From Dyadobacter arcticus (GTDB lineage Bacteria; Bacteroidota; Bacteroidia; Cytophagales; Spirosomataceae), in contig NZ_JAASQJ010000002.1 in the NCBI RefSeq assembly GCF_011762185.1, forward strand, positions 310,001 through 374,000: a stretch of DNA of 64,000 bases, written 5' to 3'. Made by a program: the position numbers and the translations under genes. This document shows, piece by piece, positions 27,590-36,330 of this stretch. The stretch's first letter is position 1. Every line of letters starts with the position of its first letter. The notes below the pieces were generated by a model, which saw nothing but the letters and a program-made list of their open reading frames with translations, made no database searches and had not been told where the DNA came from.

Positions 27590-30500
27590 ATGAATAAAAT
27601 GTTAGACATACTATATCTCGAAGATAATAGTGAGGACGCGCAACGTATCAGGGAAGTCTTATTAACAGATAACGGTGATTACAAGCTGTTTGTGGTCAGT
27701 ACCGAGGCTGAGTTCTCAACGGCAATAACAGCTTCCCCTCCTGATCTTATTCTTGCGAGCCACTCAATTCCTTTTTTCGGCTGCCATGAAGCATTGGCAA
27801 TTTCCGTCGAAGGCGGCCGGAGAATACCTTTTATCATCATTGCTTCGGCATTATTCGAAGAGTTTGCGGTAAACCTGGTCTGCAATGGTGCCGACGATTA
27901 TATTCTAAGAGATCGCCTGAGTCGGCTGCCCATCGCTATCCGCCAGGCTTTGACAAAGGTTCAGCATGAAACCGAGCGGAAAAGCTTTATTGATGAGTTG
28001 GTTATCAGTGAAAAGCGATACCGAGCCCTGATCGAGAACAGCACTGATGCGGTCGTCATACTTGATAAGGAAGGAAAACCAACTTACGTGTCTTCGTCCA
28101 CCACGAAGATGTTAGGTTATTCGTCGGAAGAGATCATGCAAATGGACTTGTACACGATTATGCATCCGGATGATTTGGCGCCAACGGCGCTGATCCTCGA
28201 AAAGGTGCTCGCCAACCCGGGTATTGCCATCAACGGTCACACCGGGAGAATGCGACATCAGAATGGAGAATGGCGTTGGATCGAGGCTATTGTTACCAAT
28301 TGCCTGGACGACCCGGCCATTAATGGGATTGTGGACAATTTCCGGGACATTACCGAAAAAAAAGCAGCAAACCTGCAATTGTTCGAAAGTGAGCAATTCA
28401 ATAAGGGAATACTTTCCTGGCTTACGTCCCAGATTGCTGTGATCAATGATTTTGGGGTTGTGATTGCCGTGAACAAAGCGTGGGACGATTTCGCAAGAGA
28501 AAATGGAGTGGCTACGCTGGAACGTAACTCGAAAGGAACCAATTATTTTGAGGTTTGTGAAAAAGCAATAGCAGCAGGAGTCTACGACGCCGCAAAGGCG
28601 CTTGCCGGGATTTTATCCGTATTAAGAAAAGAGGCATATGTTTTTGAAATGGAATATCCCTGCCATTCTCCCGAAGAGAAACGGTGGTTTATCCTTCACG
28701 TAATGCATTTTGGTGATGATGATTCCAAAGTGGTCATTTCACATCAGGACATCACGGCACTTAAGACTACCGAAGAGGAATTGGTTTTGAGCCAGGCGCG
28801 ATTGAATGAAGCGCAGGCGATTGCGAAAATTGGTAGCTGGGAAGCCGACCTGGTATCTTCTAAATTGATCTGGTCCGAAGAAACATATCGCATTTTCGAA
28901 AAAATTCCTGACAAGTTCACTCCCACATATCAGGGATTTCTGGCACTCATCCACACTGACGACCGTAAAATGGTGGATCTCGCCATTCAAAATTCGATCA
29001 GGGAAAATAGATATCATAGCATTGAACACCGTATTGTCACGGCTAGCGGAGTTGAGAAGGTCGTGGAAGAGAGCTGGCAAATCATTACGAACGAAGAGGG
29101 GGTTGGGCTTCGCGCCAGCGGTACCTGCCAGGAAATAACGCAGCGGAAAAAAGCTGCCGATCTAGTCATGAATTCTGAGGCTAATCTGAACGCGATCATC
29201 GAAAATACAGACGCTTTCATTTATTCGCTGGATCGGAACTTGTGCTATATTACCTTCAACAGCCGGCTTGGGGACAGCATGAAAAACCTTTACGGCGTTA
29301 GCATCCATCCGGGATATAGTATCCTCGAATTCATTAAAACGTTTGACCCAGATGGAGTTCAGGAATGGGACGAAATCTATTCGAGGGCATTGGAAGGCGA
29401 GACTGTACTTTTTGAGAGGTCGTTTGATTGGGACGGTTCGTATACATATACCCGTTTTTCCATTAATCCAATGTGGAAGGATCAGTCTGTAATTGGTCTT
29501 TCATGCTATGTCGATGACATTACCAACGAAAAACAGGCCGATGAAAAAAACAAGTTTCAGGCGAATTTATTAGATACCATCGGACAGGCGGCGATAGCCA
29601 CAGATCTGGAAGGATTTGTCACATTTTGGAACAAGGCCGCTGAGCAAATTTATGGTTGGAATGCCAGTGAAGCATTGCATAAAAATATCATGGACCTGAC
29701 ACCGGCTACTGAATCGCGGCAAAGTGCCGGTGAAGTCATGGCTTTGCTGAAGACTGGCCAAACTTGGACCGGGGAGTTAGAGGTCCAGCGTAAAGACGGG
29801 ACTCATTTTCCAGCATTTATTACCAATTCGCCCATTTACGATCAGCATCAGAAATTATCCGGAATCATAGGTATCTCTTCTGATATCACCAAAATCAAAA
29901 CAGCCGAGTTGGAAGTCCGGAAGGTATATGAGGAAAAAGATGTTATTCTCGAAAGTATTGGGGACGCGTTCTTTGCGGTAGATCAAAACTGGATCATAAG
30001 CTATTGGAATAGCATGGCCGAAAAGGTATTGGGCAAAACAAAGGCGCAAACCCTCGGCAATAAACTCTGGGATGTATTTCCAGATGCCACGGGCTCTGAG
30101 TCAAAACGGAGATATCAACAAGCGATTGACACCAACGAGGCTGCACATTTTGAAGATTACTATCCGCGGTTGAAAAAGTGGTATGAAATAAGTGCCTATC
30201 CCTCCGCTAATGTATTATCAGTTTATTTTAAAGACGTTACCGCGCGAAAGCAAATAACATCTGCCCTGGAGGAATCGGAGCGGAATTATAGTGGGCTGTT
30301 TAATTTAAGCCCGCTGCCCATGTGGGTTTTTGATCCCGAAACTTTACAATTTTTGGATGTGAATGAAGCCGCCATTACCGTTTACGGGTATAGTCTTGAA
30401 CAATTTCGGACCATGACCACCGAAGATATTTTCTTTCAGCAGGATACAGAAAGGACAGTGGCTATCCTGAACAGTGAAAAAGCTCCGGCCCTCCAATTTT

Positions 30501-30883
30501 TTGGTCCGGGAATATTTGCACATCAGAAAAAAGACGGCACGCTGATGCAGGTCGAAATTCGTAGTAATGCGATAAGATACCATGGAAAAACAGCGAAGAT
30601 TGTCATTGCGACCGACATGACCGAACGGTATAATTACATTCATGCGATTGAAAGACAAAATACAAAACTCAGGGAAATTGCCTGGATACAATCCCATGTG
30701 GTAAGGGCACCTTTGGCCAGGATTATGGGTCTTGTACCCATGATCAAGGATGCGGACTCATACATTGATGAGCAAGATATCCTACTCGATTACCTGGTTA
30801 TTGCAGCGCGCGAACTGGACAATGCGATTAAGACTATTTCTGATAAAACCACTAACGCGGAAGACAGAGTAACGGTACTGTAA
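27590..30883 (+). CDS. Seven-PAS protein with degenerate receiver and kinase stub
   Basis: A soluble 1097-residue protein; the start is ATG at 27590 after AGAAGG. Order: a receiver-like domain (about 4-125), seven PAS domains (roughly 140-265, 270-395, 400-520, 525-645, 650-770, 780-890, 900-1020; most end in DIT/DVT-E/A-K/R motifs), then a short helical end with SHVVRAPLARIMGLV near 1040. In the receiver, the strand that should carry the phospho-acceptor Asp reads LILASHSIP, where family members have S-D-Y, so the Asp is missing. The C-terminal piece resembles a HisKA dimerisation helix pair, but no ATPase domain follows. It cannot autophosphorylate alone. It is divergent from the RsbQ-like/PAS kinase operon, sharing a 215-bp promoter region. 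Confidence 0.85.
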   Translation: MNKMLDILYLEDNSEDAQRIREVLLTDNGDYKLFVVSTEAEFSTAITASPPDLILASHSIPFFGCHEALAISVEGGRRIPFIIIASALFEEFAVNLVCNGADDYILRDRLSRLPIAIRQALTKVQHETERKSFIDELVISEKRYRALIENSTDAVVILDKEGKPTYVSSSTTKMLGYSSEEIMQMDLYTIMHPDDLAPTALILEKVLANPGIAINGHTGRMRHQNGEWRWIEAIVTNCLDDPAINGIVDNFRDITEKKAANLQLFESEQFNKGILSWLTSQIAVINDFGVVIAVNKAWDDFARENGVATLERNSKGTNYFEVCEKAIAAGVYDAAKALAGILSVLRKEAYVFEMEYPCHSPEEKRWFILHVMHFGDDDSKVVISHQDITALKTTEEELVLSQARLNEAQAIAKIGSWEADLVSSKLIWSEETYRIFEKIPDKFTPTYQGFLALIHTDDRKMVDLAIQNSIRENRYHSIEHRIVTASGVEKVVEESWQIITNEEGVGLRASGTCQEITQRKKAADLVMNSEANLNAIIENTDAFIYSLDRNLCYITFNSRLGDSMKNLYGVSIHPGYSILEFIKTFDPDGVQEWDEIYSRALEGETVLFERSFDWDGSYTYTRFSINPMWKDQSVIGLSCYVDDITNEKQADEKNKFQANLLDTIGQAAIATDLEGFVTFWNKAAEQIYGWNASEALHKNIMDLTPATESRQSAGEVMALLKTGQTWTGELEVQRKDGTHFPAFITNSPIYDQHQKLSGIIGISSDITKIKTAELEVRKVYEEKDVILESIGDAFFAVDQNWIISYWNSMAEKVLGKTKAQTLGNKLWDVFPDATGSESKRRYQQAIDTNEAAHFEDYYPRLKKWYEISAYPSANVLSVYFKDVTARKQITSALEESERNYSGLFNLSPLPMWVFDPETLQFLDVNEAAITVYGYSLEQFRTMTTEDIFFQQDTERTVAILNSEKAPALQFFGPGIFAHQKKDGTLMQVEIRSNAIRYHGKTAKIVIATDMTERYNYIHAIERQNTKLREIAWIQSHVVRAPLARIMGLVPMIKDADSYIDEQDILLDYLVIAARELDNAIKTISDKTTNAEDRVTVL

Positions 30884-30923
30884 CCGAAATTCATGACCTG
30901 GTCGGCCGGCTACCCTAGCTGGC

Positions 30924-30958
30924 AAAATGTGAACGCCAGAAGCGTTCACATTTTTTTT
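30924..30958 (+). terminator. Strong rho-independent terminator
   Basis: Perfect 13-bp stem, AAAATGTGAACGC (30924-30936) and GCGTTCACATTTT (30942-30954), with a CAGAA loop and a T-run to 30958. It ends the seven-PAS gene 40 bp after its stop. The A-tract before the stem would let it work on both strands. Confidence 0.93.
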
Positions 30959-31126
30959 GCAGAATATATCCGCTTCTCCTTTCCAATTCCATTCTCTTAT
31001 AGTGACAAGTTGATGCCATTCAAATGAGCAAAGCCGCTTGACTGGCGGCAATTACGGCCGTCTCATAAAAACTCACTAGATTCACTAAATCTATTGGTTT
31101 ACAGGTAGTTACAAAACTTATCCACA

Positions 31127-31696
31127 ATGAAACTGTACATAAAATACATGGTCAGCAGGAGATGCAAACTTGCTGTGAAAGCTGAATTAGAAGCATTGGG
31201 ATTAGCTCATAGCCATATGGAACTCGGCGAAGTGGAACTCGATCAAGACTTGACATCCCAACAGCGAGAGTTAATCAATGCGGCATTACTGAGGTCAGGT
31301 CTGGAATTGATGGACAACAAAAAAGCCCAGCTTATTGAAAAGATAAAGACGACAATCATTGAAATGGTCTATAACGACTATGAAGTGCCGAAGCTCAATA
31401 ATTCGACTATTCTGAAAGAAAAGTTAAACCATGATTACGCTTACCTGGCCAACATTTTTTCAGAGGTCACTGGCACCACGATAGAACATTTCATCATTGC
31501 ACATAAAATTGAACGTGTCAAAGAACTCTTGATTTACGATGAGCTCACTCTGACACAGATTTCTTATCTGCTCAATTACAGCAGTGTAGCCCATTTATCT
31601 TTTCAATTTAAAAAGGTTACGGGTTTAACGGCCTCCTTTTTCAAAGGCCTCAAACATCGAAAAAGGACCCCAATTGAGGACATGGGAATTATATAA
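31127..31696 (+). CDS. Small AraC-family transcriptional regulator
   Basis: A 189-residue regulator. The C-terminal AraC helix-turn-helix (about 90-180) reads LNHDYAYLANIFSEVTGTTIEHFIIAHKIERVKELLIYDELTLTQIS, then LNYSSVAHLSFQFKKVTGLTASFFK, the normal family pattern. The N-terminal 85 residues start KLYIKYMVSRRCKLAVKAEL, resembling the small N-terminal module common in short Bacteroidota AraC proteins. No large ligand-binding cupin is present. The gene lies 87 bp before the DUF3494 protein, whose upstream region carries paired palindromes and may be its target. Confidence 0.9.
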   Translation: MKLYIKYMVSRRCKLAVKAELEALGLAHSHMELGEVELDQDLTSQQRELINAALLRSGLELMDNKKAQLIEKIKTTIIEMVYNDYEVPKLNNSTILKEKLNHDYAYLANIFSEVTGTTIEHFIIAHKIERVKELLIYDELTLTQISYLLNYSSVAHLSFQFKKVTGLTASFFKGLKHRKRTPIEDMGII

Positions 31697-31727
31697 AATA
31701 AGATTTTAATTATATAACGAATTAGTT

Positions 31728-31782
31728 CTACATGTAGTCAAATTTGTGTAATCAAACTAATTAGTCAATAAACTACATGTAA
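31728..31782. promoter_or_regulatory. Paired palindromes upstream of the DUF3494 gene
   Basis: CTACATGTAG at 31728-31737 is a perfect 10-bp palindrome. CTACATGTAA at 31773-31782 repeats nine of the ten bases and ends one base before the ATG at 31784. The centres are 45 bp apart. A third palindrome, ACTAATTAGT, lies between them at 31756-31765. The arrangement fits operators for a dimeric regulator controlling the next gene; which regulator is not known. Confidence 0.5.
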
Positions 31783-31783
31783 T

Positions 31784-33007
31784 ATGACACGGCTACATTT
31801 ACTAATTCAATTACTTTCGTGGACTGCGTTCTGTGGTTCCTCGTTTGGTCAAGCTCCTGACCTCGCATCCGCTGCAGACTTTGCAGTATTTACTTCCGCT
31901 GGTGCCTTCAACAATGACGGAACAAGCATTGTTACGGGCGACATTGGTACGAATGTCGGTGCATTTTCCTTTTCTCCCGGTTTGGTGATTGGCGAAACAC
32001 ACGTAGCTGATGCTGTTTCTGACCAAGCAGAAACAGATCTCGCTTCGGCATATTCATCTTTAACAGCACAGTCCTGTGGCGCACCTTTAGCCGTTACGTT
32101 AGGAAACAATCAAATTCTTGGACCAAATGTCTACTGCATCGGGGCAGCCGCAACATTGGATGGCACATTAATACTAGATGGAGGAGGCGATCCTAATGCT
32201 TTGTTTATATTCAAAATTGACGGCGCATTCTCCACCAGTTCACGTTCAAATGTTGTTTTGATCAATTCAGCTACTTTTGATAATGTCTACTGGCAGGTAA
32301 CGGGCCGGTTTGATTTAGGTGATAACTCTGTTTTCAGGGGTACTGTTGTCGGTGGTGGCGCCATTGAGCTGGCGGAAGGTTCCGCAGTCGTAGGAAGGGT
32401 GCTTACAACGGCCGGAGCCATCGATTTGCATAACAATATGGTCGTCTCCTCAGAAGCAAGTTTACCTGTCACGCTTATAAGCTTTGAGGCGAAAAAAGGG
32501 GAAGGCCAAACCGCTCGACTGAGATGGGCAACCACAGCCGAAACAAATAGTGACCGTTTTGACATCGAGCATAGCGCCAATGGCAAAAAATGGGACAAGC
32601 TGGGAACCGTGCTTGCAAAGGGTAACAGTGCAAGCCTGGTGAACTATGAATATATAGACGAGTCTCCATGGAAAGGTGTAAACATGTATCGTTTAAAAAT
32701 GATCGACAGCGATGGGTCCTTTGCTTATAGCCGTATTAGAACTGTGAAGAATAGCGCAACGGAAAGATTGGTTATCTATCCGAACCCGACTGTTGATAAA
32801 CTTACATTGGTTGTCGATGATATCAGCCAGGTGCAGCGCATTCAACTAAATGATATTTCCGGAAAAGTAATATTCAGCAAAGAGAAGGGCGCGTCAGCAA
32901 ATCTATCTACCGAAATTGATGTTAAAAATCTTCCTTCCGGCTTCTACGTCGTTCGGATTACACGTTCAGAAGGTGCTATTGCTTTTATGAAAGTATTGAA
33001 GCAATAA
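31784..33007 (+). CDS. DUF3494 (ice-binding-like) secreted protein with type IX sorting domain
   Basis: A 407-residue exported protein. Signal peptide to about residue 22 (FCGSSFGQ). A DUF3494 domain (about 28-228) shows LASAADFAVFTSAGAFNNDG, TGDIGTNVGAFSFSPG, GNNQILGPNVYCIGAAATLDGTLILDGGGDPNALFIFKIDGAF and GRVLTTAGAIDLHNN, typical of the discontinuous beta-solenoid of ice-binding proteins. A linker domain follows (SFEAKKGEGQTARLRWATTAETNSDRFDIEHS), then a type A T9SS C-terminal sorting domain (IYPNPTVDKLTLVV to MKVLKQ). It should be exported by type IX secretion and surface-attached or released. Many DUF3494 proteins are adhesins or of unknown role, so ice binding is not shown. Confidence 0.9.
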   Translation: MTRLHLLIQLLSWTAFCGSSFGQAPDLASAADFAVFTSAGAFNNDGTSIVTGDIGTNVGAFSFSPGLVIGETHVADAVSDQAETDLASAYSSLTAQSCGAPLAVTLGNNQILGPNVYCIGAAATLDGTLILDGGGDPNALFIFKIDGAFSTSSRSNVVLINSATFDNVYWQVTGRFDLGDNSVFRGTVVGGGAIELAEGSAVVGRVLTTAGAIDLHNNMVVSSEASLPVTLISFEAKKGEGQTARLRWATTAETNSDRFDIEHSANGKKWDKLGTVLAKGNSASLVNYEYIDESPWKGVNMYRLKMIDSDGSFAYSRIRTVKNSATERLVIYPNPTVDKLTLVVDDISQVQRIQLNDISGKVIFSKEKGASANLSTEIDVKNLPSGFYVVRITRSEGAIAFMKVLKQ

Positions 33008-33090
33008 TAACAGGGCAGAGTTCGGGTAGTTTGTTACACTGTGCGCACACTTTTTAAGAAATTACTCAATTATAAAGGCAAACCACTCAA

Positions 33091-33426
33091 ATGACTACAT
33101 TTCATGACTTGCTGTTTGAACATCGGAATAGAACAATTGCGATTATTCAAAAGTACATGGCGAAATACAGAGATACGGAATATTCGAAAACCGTAGATAC
33201 CTGGAACCTATTTGTACTTGATAACGCCAGGGACGTAATTGCCGACTTAACACAAAGTGGAAGCGATGTCTTCCATGATTCCATTGCTAACAATGTTGTC
33301 TTGAAAAAAGAAGATTTCAATGCGATTAAAAAGGTCAATCTGGATGCAGCAGCCAGATATCAGGAGGGCCTCAAAGAGTTATATCTGTTCTGTGTTGACA
33401 CCGCCCATTCGCAAAGCAGCCGATAA
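33091..33426 (+). CDS. Small helical protein of unknown function
   Basis: A 111-residue, probably cytoplasmic protein, mostly predicted helix (FHDLLFEHRNRTIAIIQKYM; DFNAIKKVNLDAAARYQEGL). No signal, membrane segment, cysteine pair or known motif apart from one Cys near the end. It stands alone after the DUF3494 gene. I do not recognise a family. Coding is supported by a good ATG start and a balanced composition. The 160 bp after it contain small inverted repeats but no clear terminator. Confidence 0.5.
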   Translation: MTTFHDLLFEHRNRTIAIIQKYMAKYRDTEYSKTVDTWNLFVLDNARDVIADLTQSGSDVFHDSIANNVVLKKEDFNAIKKVNLDAAARYQEGLKELYLFCVDTAHSQSSR

Positions 33427-33619
33427 TGCTGCGAGCTGCGAGAGCATTTCTCCCTCTGCGCCGATATCAGGCGCAAAGATCCGATTAGTTACAAGGGTCG
33501 GGCACACACTTTAATCCTATCAATAACAGGCAACAATTGCAAAACAAATGAATCCGACATTGCCCTAAACCTGATTCTATAACCGCGGCATGATTATAAA
33601 AGGAGTAAACAAAACTTTT

Positions 33620-34735
33620 ATGATGATGACAAACTTTATACCTTTCTACACCCGGCTTGCACAGGTATTGATCAGCATTATCTGTCTTTTTTATATAGCC
33701 ATTATCGGTCAGACGCTTCTGGCACCGCTAATCTTCGCGCTTTTATTTTCCCTTTTACTCCTGCCATTTGCCGGAGCGCTCGAATATAGGTTTCATTTTC
33801 CGAGGGCATTGTCCTCCCTGGTTTCCCTTTTGACACTGATTGGGGCAGTCGCCGGGATATTTACGTTATTGGGATCGCAGCTTACTGCACTGGCGCAAGA
33901 CTGGCCTGCCTTCAAACAACAGGTGCTGGATACGACCATCGATCTTCAAACCTGGATTGAAGCGACCTTTCATGTCAACAGCCAGGAGCAGATGAACTAT
34001 ATCAACGGTTCGGCATCAAAGGCCGTCAATACTGGCACCACATTACTGGGACATACGATCCTTTCGGTTTCCTCCATTTTACTGTCGATGCTGTTCATTT
34101 TCTTATATACCTTTTTCATCCTCTTGCACCGCAGATTGCTGCTCCGCTTTATCGTCTCCGTCTTTGATCATCAGCACAGCGTAATCGTTTATGACATTGT
34201 CAGCCAGGTTCAATACATCGTAAAAAAATACATAGCAGGGCTTTTCCTTCAAATGCTGCTGGTGACAGGCCTTTCCTGTATCGCATTTTGGCTGCTAGGA
34301 GTGAAATACGGATTTCTGCTCGGTCTCATAACCGGAATTCTGAATCTAATCCCCTATATCGGCATACTGACAGCATTGCTTCTGGCTAGCCTGATCACTT
34401 TTGCAACTGCCGGTACCGGGCAGTTGGTTTTTGTATTAATCGCAGTGGTAGCGATCCATTTGGTGGACAGCAATTATATTATGCCGAAAATCGTCGGATC
34501 GAAAGTCAAAATCAACACACTTGTCGCCTTGATTGGACTAGTACTTGGCGAAATGATCTGGGGGATCACGGGTATGTTCCTGTCCATTCCAATCATCGCT
34601 ATTTTTAAAGTTATATTTGACCGCGTAGAAGGTCTTAACCCCTGGGGAATTTTATTGGGAGAAGATGACAGTCATCCTGAGTCCAAACCAGCGATTAGCG
34701 AGGTAATGGAGGATGAAAATAATTTGGGGCATTGA
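33620..34735 (+). CDS. AI-2E family membrane permease
   Basis: A polytopic membrane protein of about 371 residues from the ATG at 33620, which follows AGGAG at 33601; an earlier ATG at 33590 would add ten residues. The AI-2E/UPF0118 pattern is clear: paired N-terminal helices (LISIICLFYIAIIGQTLLAPLIFALLFSLLLLPF), a soluble helical middle, and C-terminal LGVKYGFLLGLITGILNLIPYIG and DSNYIMPKIVGSKVKINTLVALIGLVLGEMIWGITGMFLSIP. Members export autoinducer-2, exchange Na+/H+ or do other transport; the substrate here is unknown. The next gene starts 22 bp downstream. Confidence 0.92.
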   Translation: MMMTNFIPFYTRLAQVLISIICLFYIAIIGQTLLAPLIFALLFSLLLLPFAGALEYRFHFPRALSSLVSLLTLIGAVAGIFTLLGSQLTALAQDWPAFKQQVLDTTIDLQTWIEATFHVNSQEQMNYINGSASKAVNTGTTLLGHTILSVSSILLSMLFIFLYTFFILLHRRLLLRFIVSVFDHQHSVIVYDIVSQVQYIVKKYIAGLFLQMLLVTGLSCIAFWLLGVKYGFLLGLITGILNLIPYIGILTALLLASLITFATAGTGQLVFVLIAVVAIHLVDSNYIMPKIVGSKVKINTLVALIGLVLGEMIWGITGMFLSIPIIAIFKVIFDRVEGLNPWGILLGEDDSHPESKPAISEVMEDENNLGH

Positions 34736-34757
34736 TTAAATTAAAATTGATCGTTTT

Positions 34758-35714
34758 ATGAAAGTTGTAGCATATAGTATCAAGGCATTTGAAAAAGAAC
34801 CGCTGGCAAAAGCCAATCAGGAAAAGCATGATATTACTCTTATATCCAATGCTTTGAGTCTGCAAACCTGCCATTATGCCCTGGGAAAAGATGCTGTGCT
34901 TGTCTTCACCAATGACGACGTTTCTGCTATGGTCATCAACAAATTGGCTGATCAAGGCATCCGGTACATTGCAACCCGCTCTACCGGAATGGATCATATC
35001 GATAAAGATGCGGCCGGATTGAGAGGCATCAAACTGGCCAATGTTCCGGCTTATTCACCGCAGGCCATTGCCGAACACGCGCTTGCCCTGGCCATGGCAC
35101 TTAACCGTCACCTGGTACAGTCCAACCAGAACAGCCATGACTACAATTTCAAGCTTGATGGCCTGACCGGGTTCAATTTTAAGGACAAGACGGTCGGTCT
35201 GGTTGGCCTGGGAAACACAGGTCTGGCTGCGGCATCCATATTTAACGGTTTGGGCTGCCATGTGCTCGGAAATGACATCGTTTACACTGAAGGCCTTGCT
35301 AACATCGAGCAGGTTCCGCTCTCTGAACTTTATGCACGCTCGGATATTATCTCCCTGCATTTACCATTAAGCAATCAGACAAGGCATATGATTGATGCTT
35401 CCGCGATTGCAATGATGAAACATGGCGTAATGCTGATCAATACTTCGAGAGGGGCGTTAATTGATACCGAAGACTTACCACTGGCGCTCGACCAGGGGCA
35501 AATCGGTTATTTGGGAATGGATGTTTATGAATATGAAAAAGGCCTGTTTTTTGAAGATCATCAGCTTGATCTAAAAAAAGACTCATTGCTTGAAAGGTTG
35601 CTTGAATACCCGAATGTGATCATCACCCCACATCAGGCATTTCTGACCCAAGAAGCTTTGCAGCAAATTGCAGGACAAACCGTGAAAAACCTGGATTTCT
35701 GGCAAGACAGCTAG
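34758..35714 (+). CDS. D-2-hydroxyacid dehydrogenase (D-lactate dehydrogenase type)
   Basis: A 318-residue NAD-dependent enzyme of the D-LDH (LdhA-like) branch. The Rossmann motif is TVGLVGLGNTGLAAASIF near residue 147. The active site residues are visible: Arg in NTSRGALIDTEDL (about 232), Glu in GMDVYEYEKGLFFEDH (about 260) and His in NVIITPHQAFLT (about 294). RSTGMDHIDKDAA near 78 is the family's substrate loop. It would interconvert pyruvate and D-lactate, or a related 2-ketoacid pair. It lies 22 bp after the AI-2E permease, so co-transcription is likely. Confidence 0.92.
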   Translation: MKVVAYSIKAFEKEPLAKANQEKHDITLISNALSLQTCHYALGKDAVLVFTNDDVSAMVINKLADQGIRYIATRSTGMDHIDKDAAGLRGIKLANVPAYSPQAIAEHALALAMALNRHLVQSNQNSHDYNFKLDGLTGFNFKDKTVGLVGLGNTGLAAASIFNGLGCHVLGNDIVYTEGLANIEQVPLSELYARSDIISLHLPLSNQTRHMIDASAIAMMKHGVMLINTSRGALIDTEDLPLALDQGQIGYLGMDVYEYEKGLFFEDHQLDLKKDSLLERLLEYPNVIITPHQAFLTQEALQQIAGQTVKNLDFWQDS

Positions 35715-35805
35715 CATTTAAACAGTCCAGTAATTTGAATGTTTTGTCCGAAAAGTAAGTGGGTGCAAAGTCGAAGCACCAATCACGAATCCAATAAATC
35801 GGGTC

Positions 35806-36243
35806 TTATATTTCATACGTCCATAACCAGGCGTCACCAATCTCATGATCTTTTACTACTTCGGTAAATGCAAATCCGTTATTCTGCAATATTTTTGTTG
35901 AGGCGTTATGTTCAGGTGCCGTCTTAGCGGTTATCAATATATTAGGGTCAAACCGTTGTGAAAGGAGTAAAAGCTCCCGACAGGAAAAAGAGGAAATGCC
36001 TTGTCCTTCATATTCTTCGAATGTCCAATATGCAATTTCGACTTTTCCTTCTTTTGGCTGCCCTGTGAAACCGCATGTGCCAACAATCTGATTTTCCTTT
36101 ATCACGAAGTATCCAACCCACGGTAAATGAAAGCCAATTTCCTGATAGTATTCATCATACGTTTTCAACAACATTTGACAATTGTCTGAACGATATGTTT
36201 CGTTTAACTTATTAGCATTCAATTCTATTATTTTAAGCTCCAT
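35806..36243 (-). CDS. GNAT-family N-acetyltransferase
   Basis: A 145-residue acetyltransferase of the RimJ/RimL-like GNAT group. The order of elements is right: WVGYFVIKENQIVGTCGFTGQPKEGKVEIAYWTFEEYEGQGISSFSCRELLLLS with the acetyl-CoA loop variant YEGQGIS (Q/RxxGxG/A region), then TAKTAPEHNASTKILQNNGFAFTEVV, the usual asparagine-serine/alanine helix and final strand. The substrate is unknown. It is a single gene convergent with the D-2-hydroxyacid dehydrogenase gene. Confidence 0.9.
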   Translation of the reverse strand: MELKIIELNANKLNETYRSDNCQMLLKTYDEYYQEIGFHLPWVGYFVIKENQIVGTCGFTGQPKEGKVEIAYWTFEEYEGQGISSFSCRELLLLSQRFDPNILITAKTAPEHNASTKILQNNGFAFTEVVKDHEIGDAWLWTYEI

Positions 36244-36330
36244 TTGTTATTCAATTTTCACGCAAAGTGAGTTCGCTTGCAAAAGAGATCGACCCAAAGA
36301 TAGTGCCGATCTCTCTTTCAAGCTCGCGGC

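Noticed and set aside
31784-33007. Calling the DUF3494 protein an antifreeze protein
   Set aside because: DUF3494 members have varied roles, and ice-binding residues cannot be judged from sequence alone.
33427-33589. Small inverted repeats as a regulatory RNA or terminator
   Set aside because: Stems are only six base pairs, with no T-run and no conserved riboswitch pattern.
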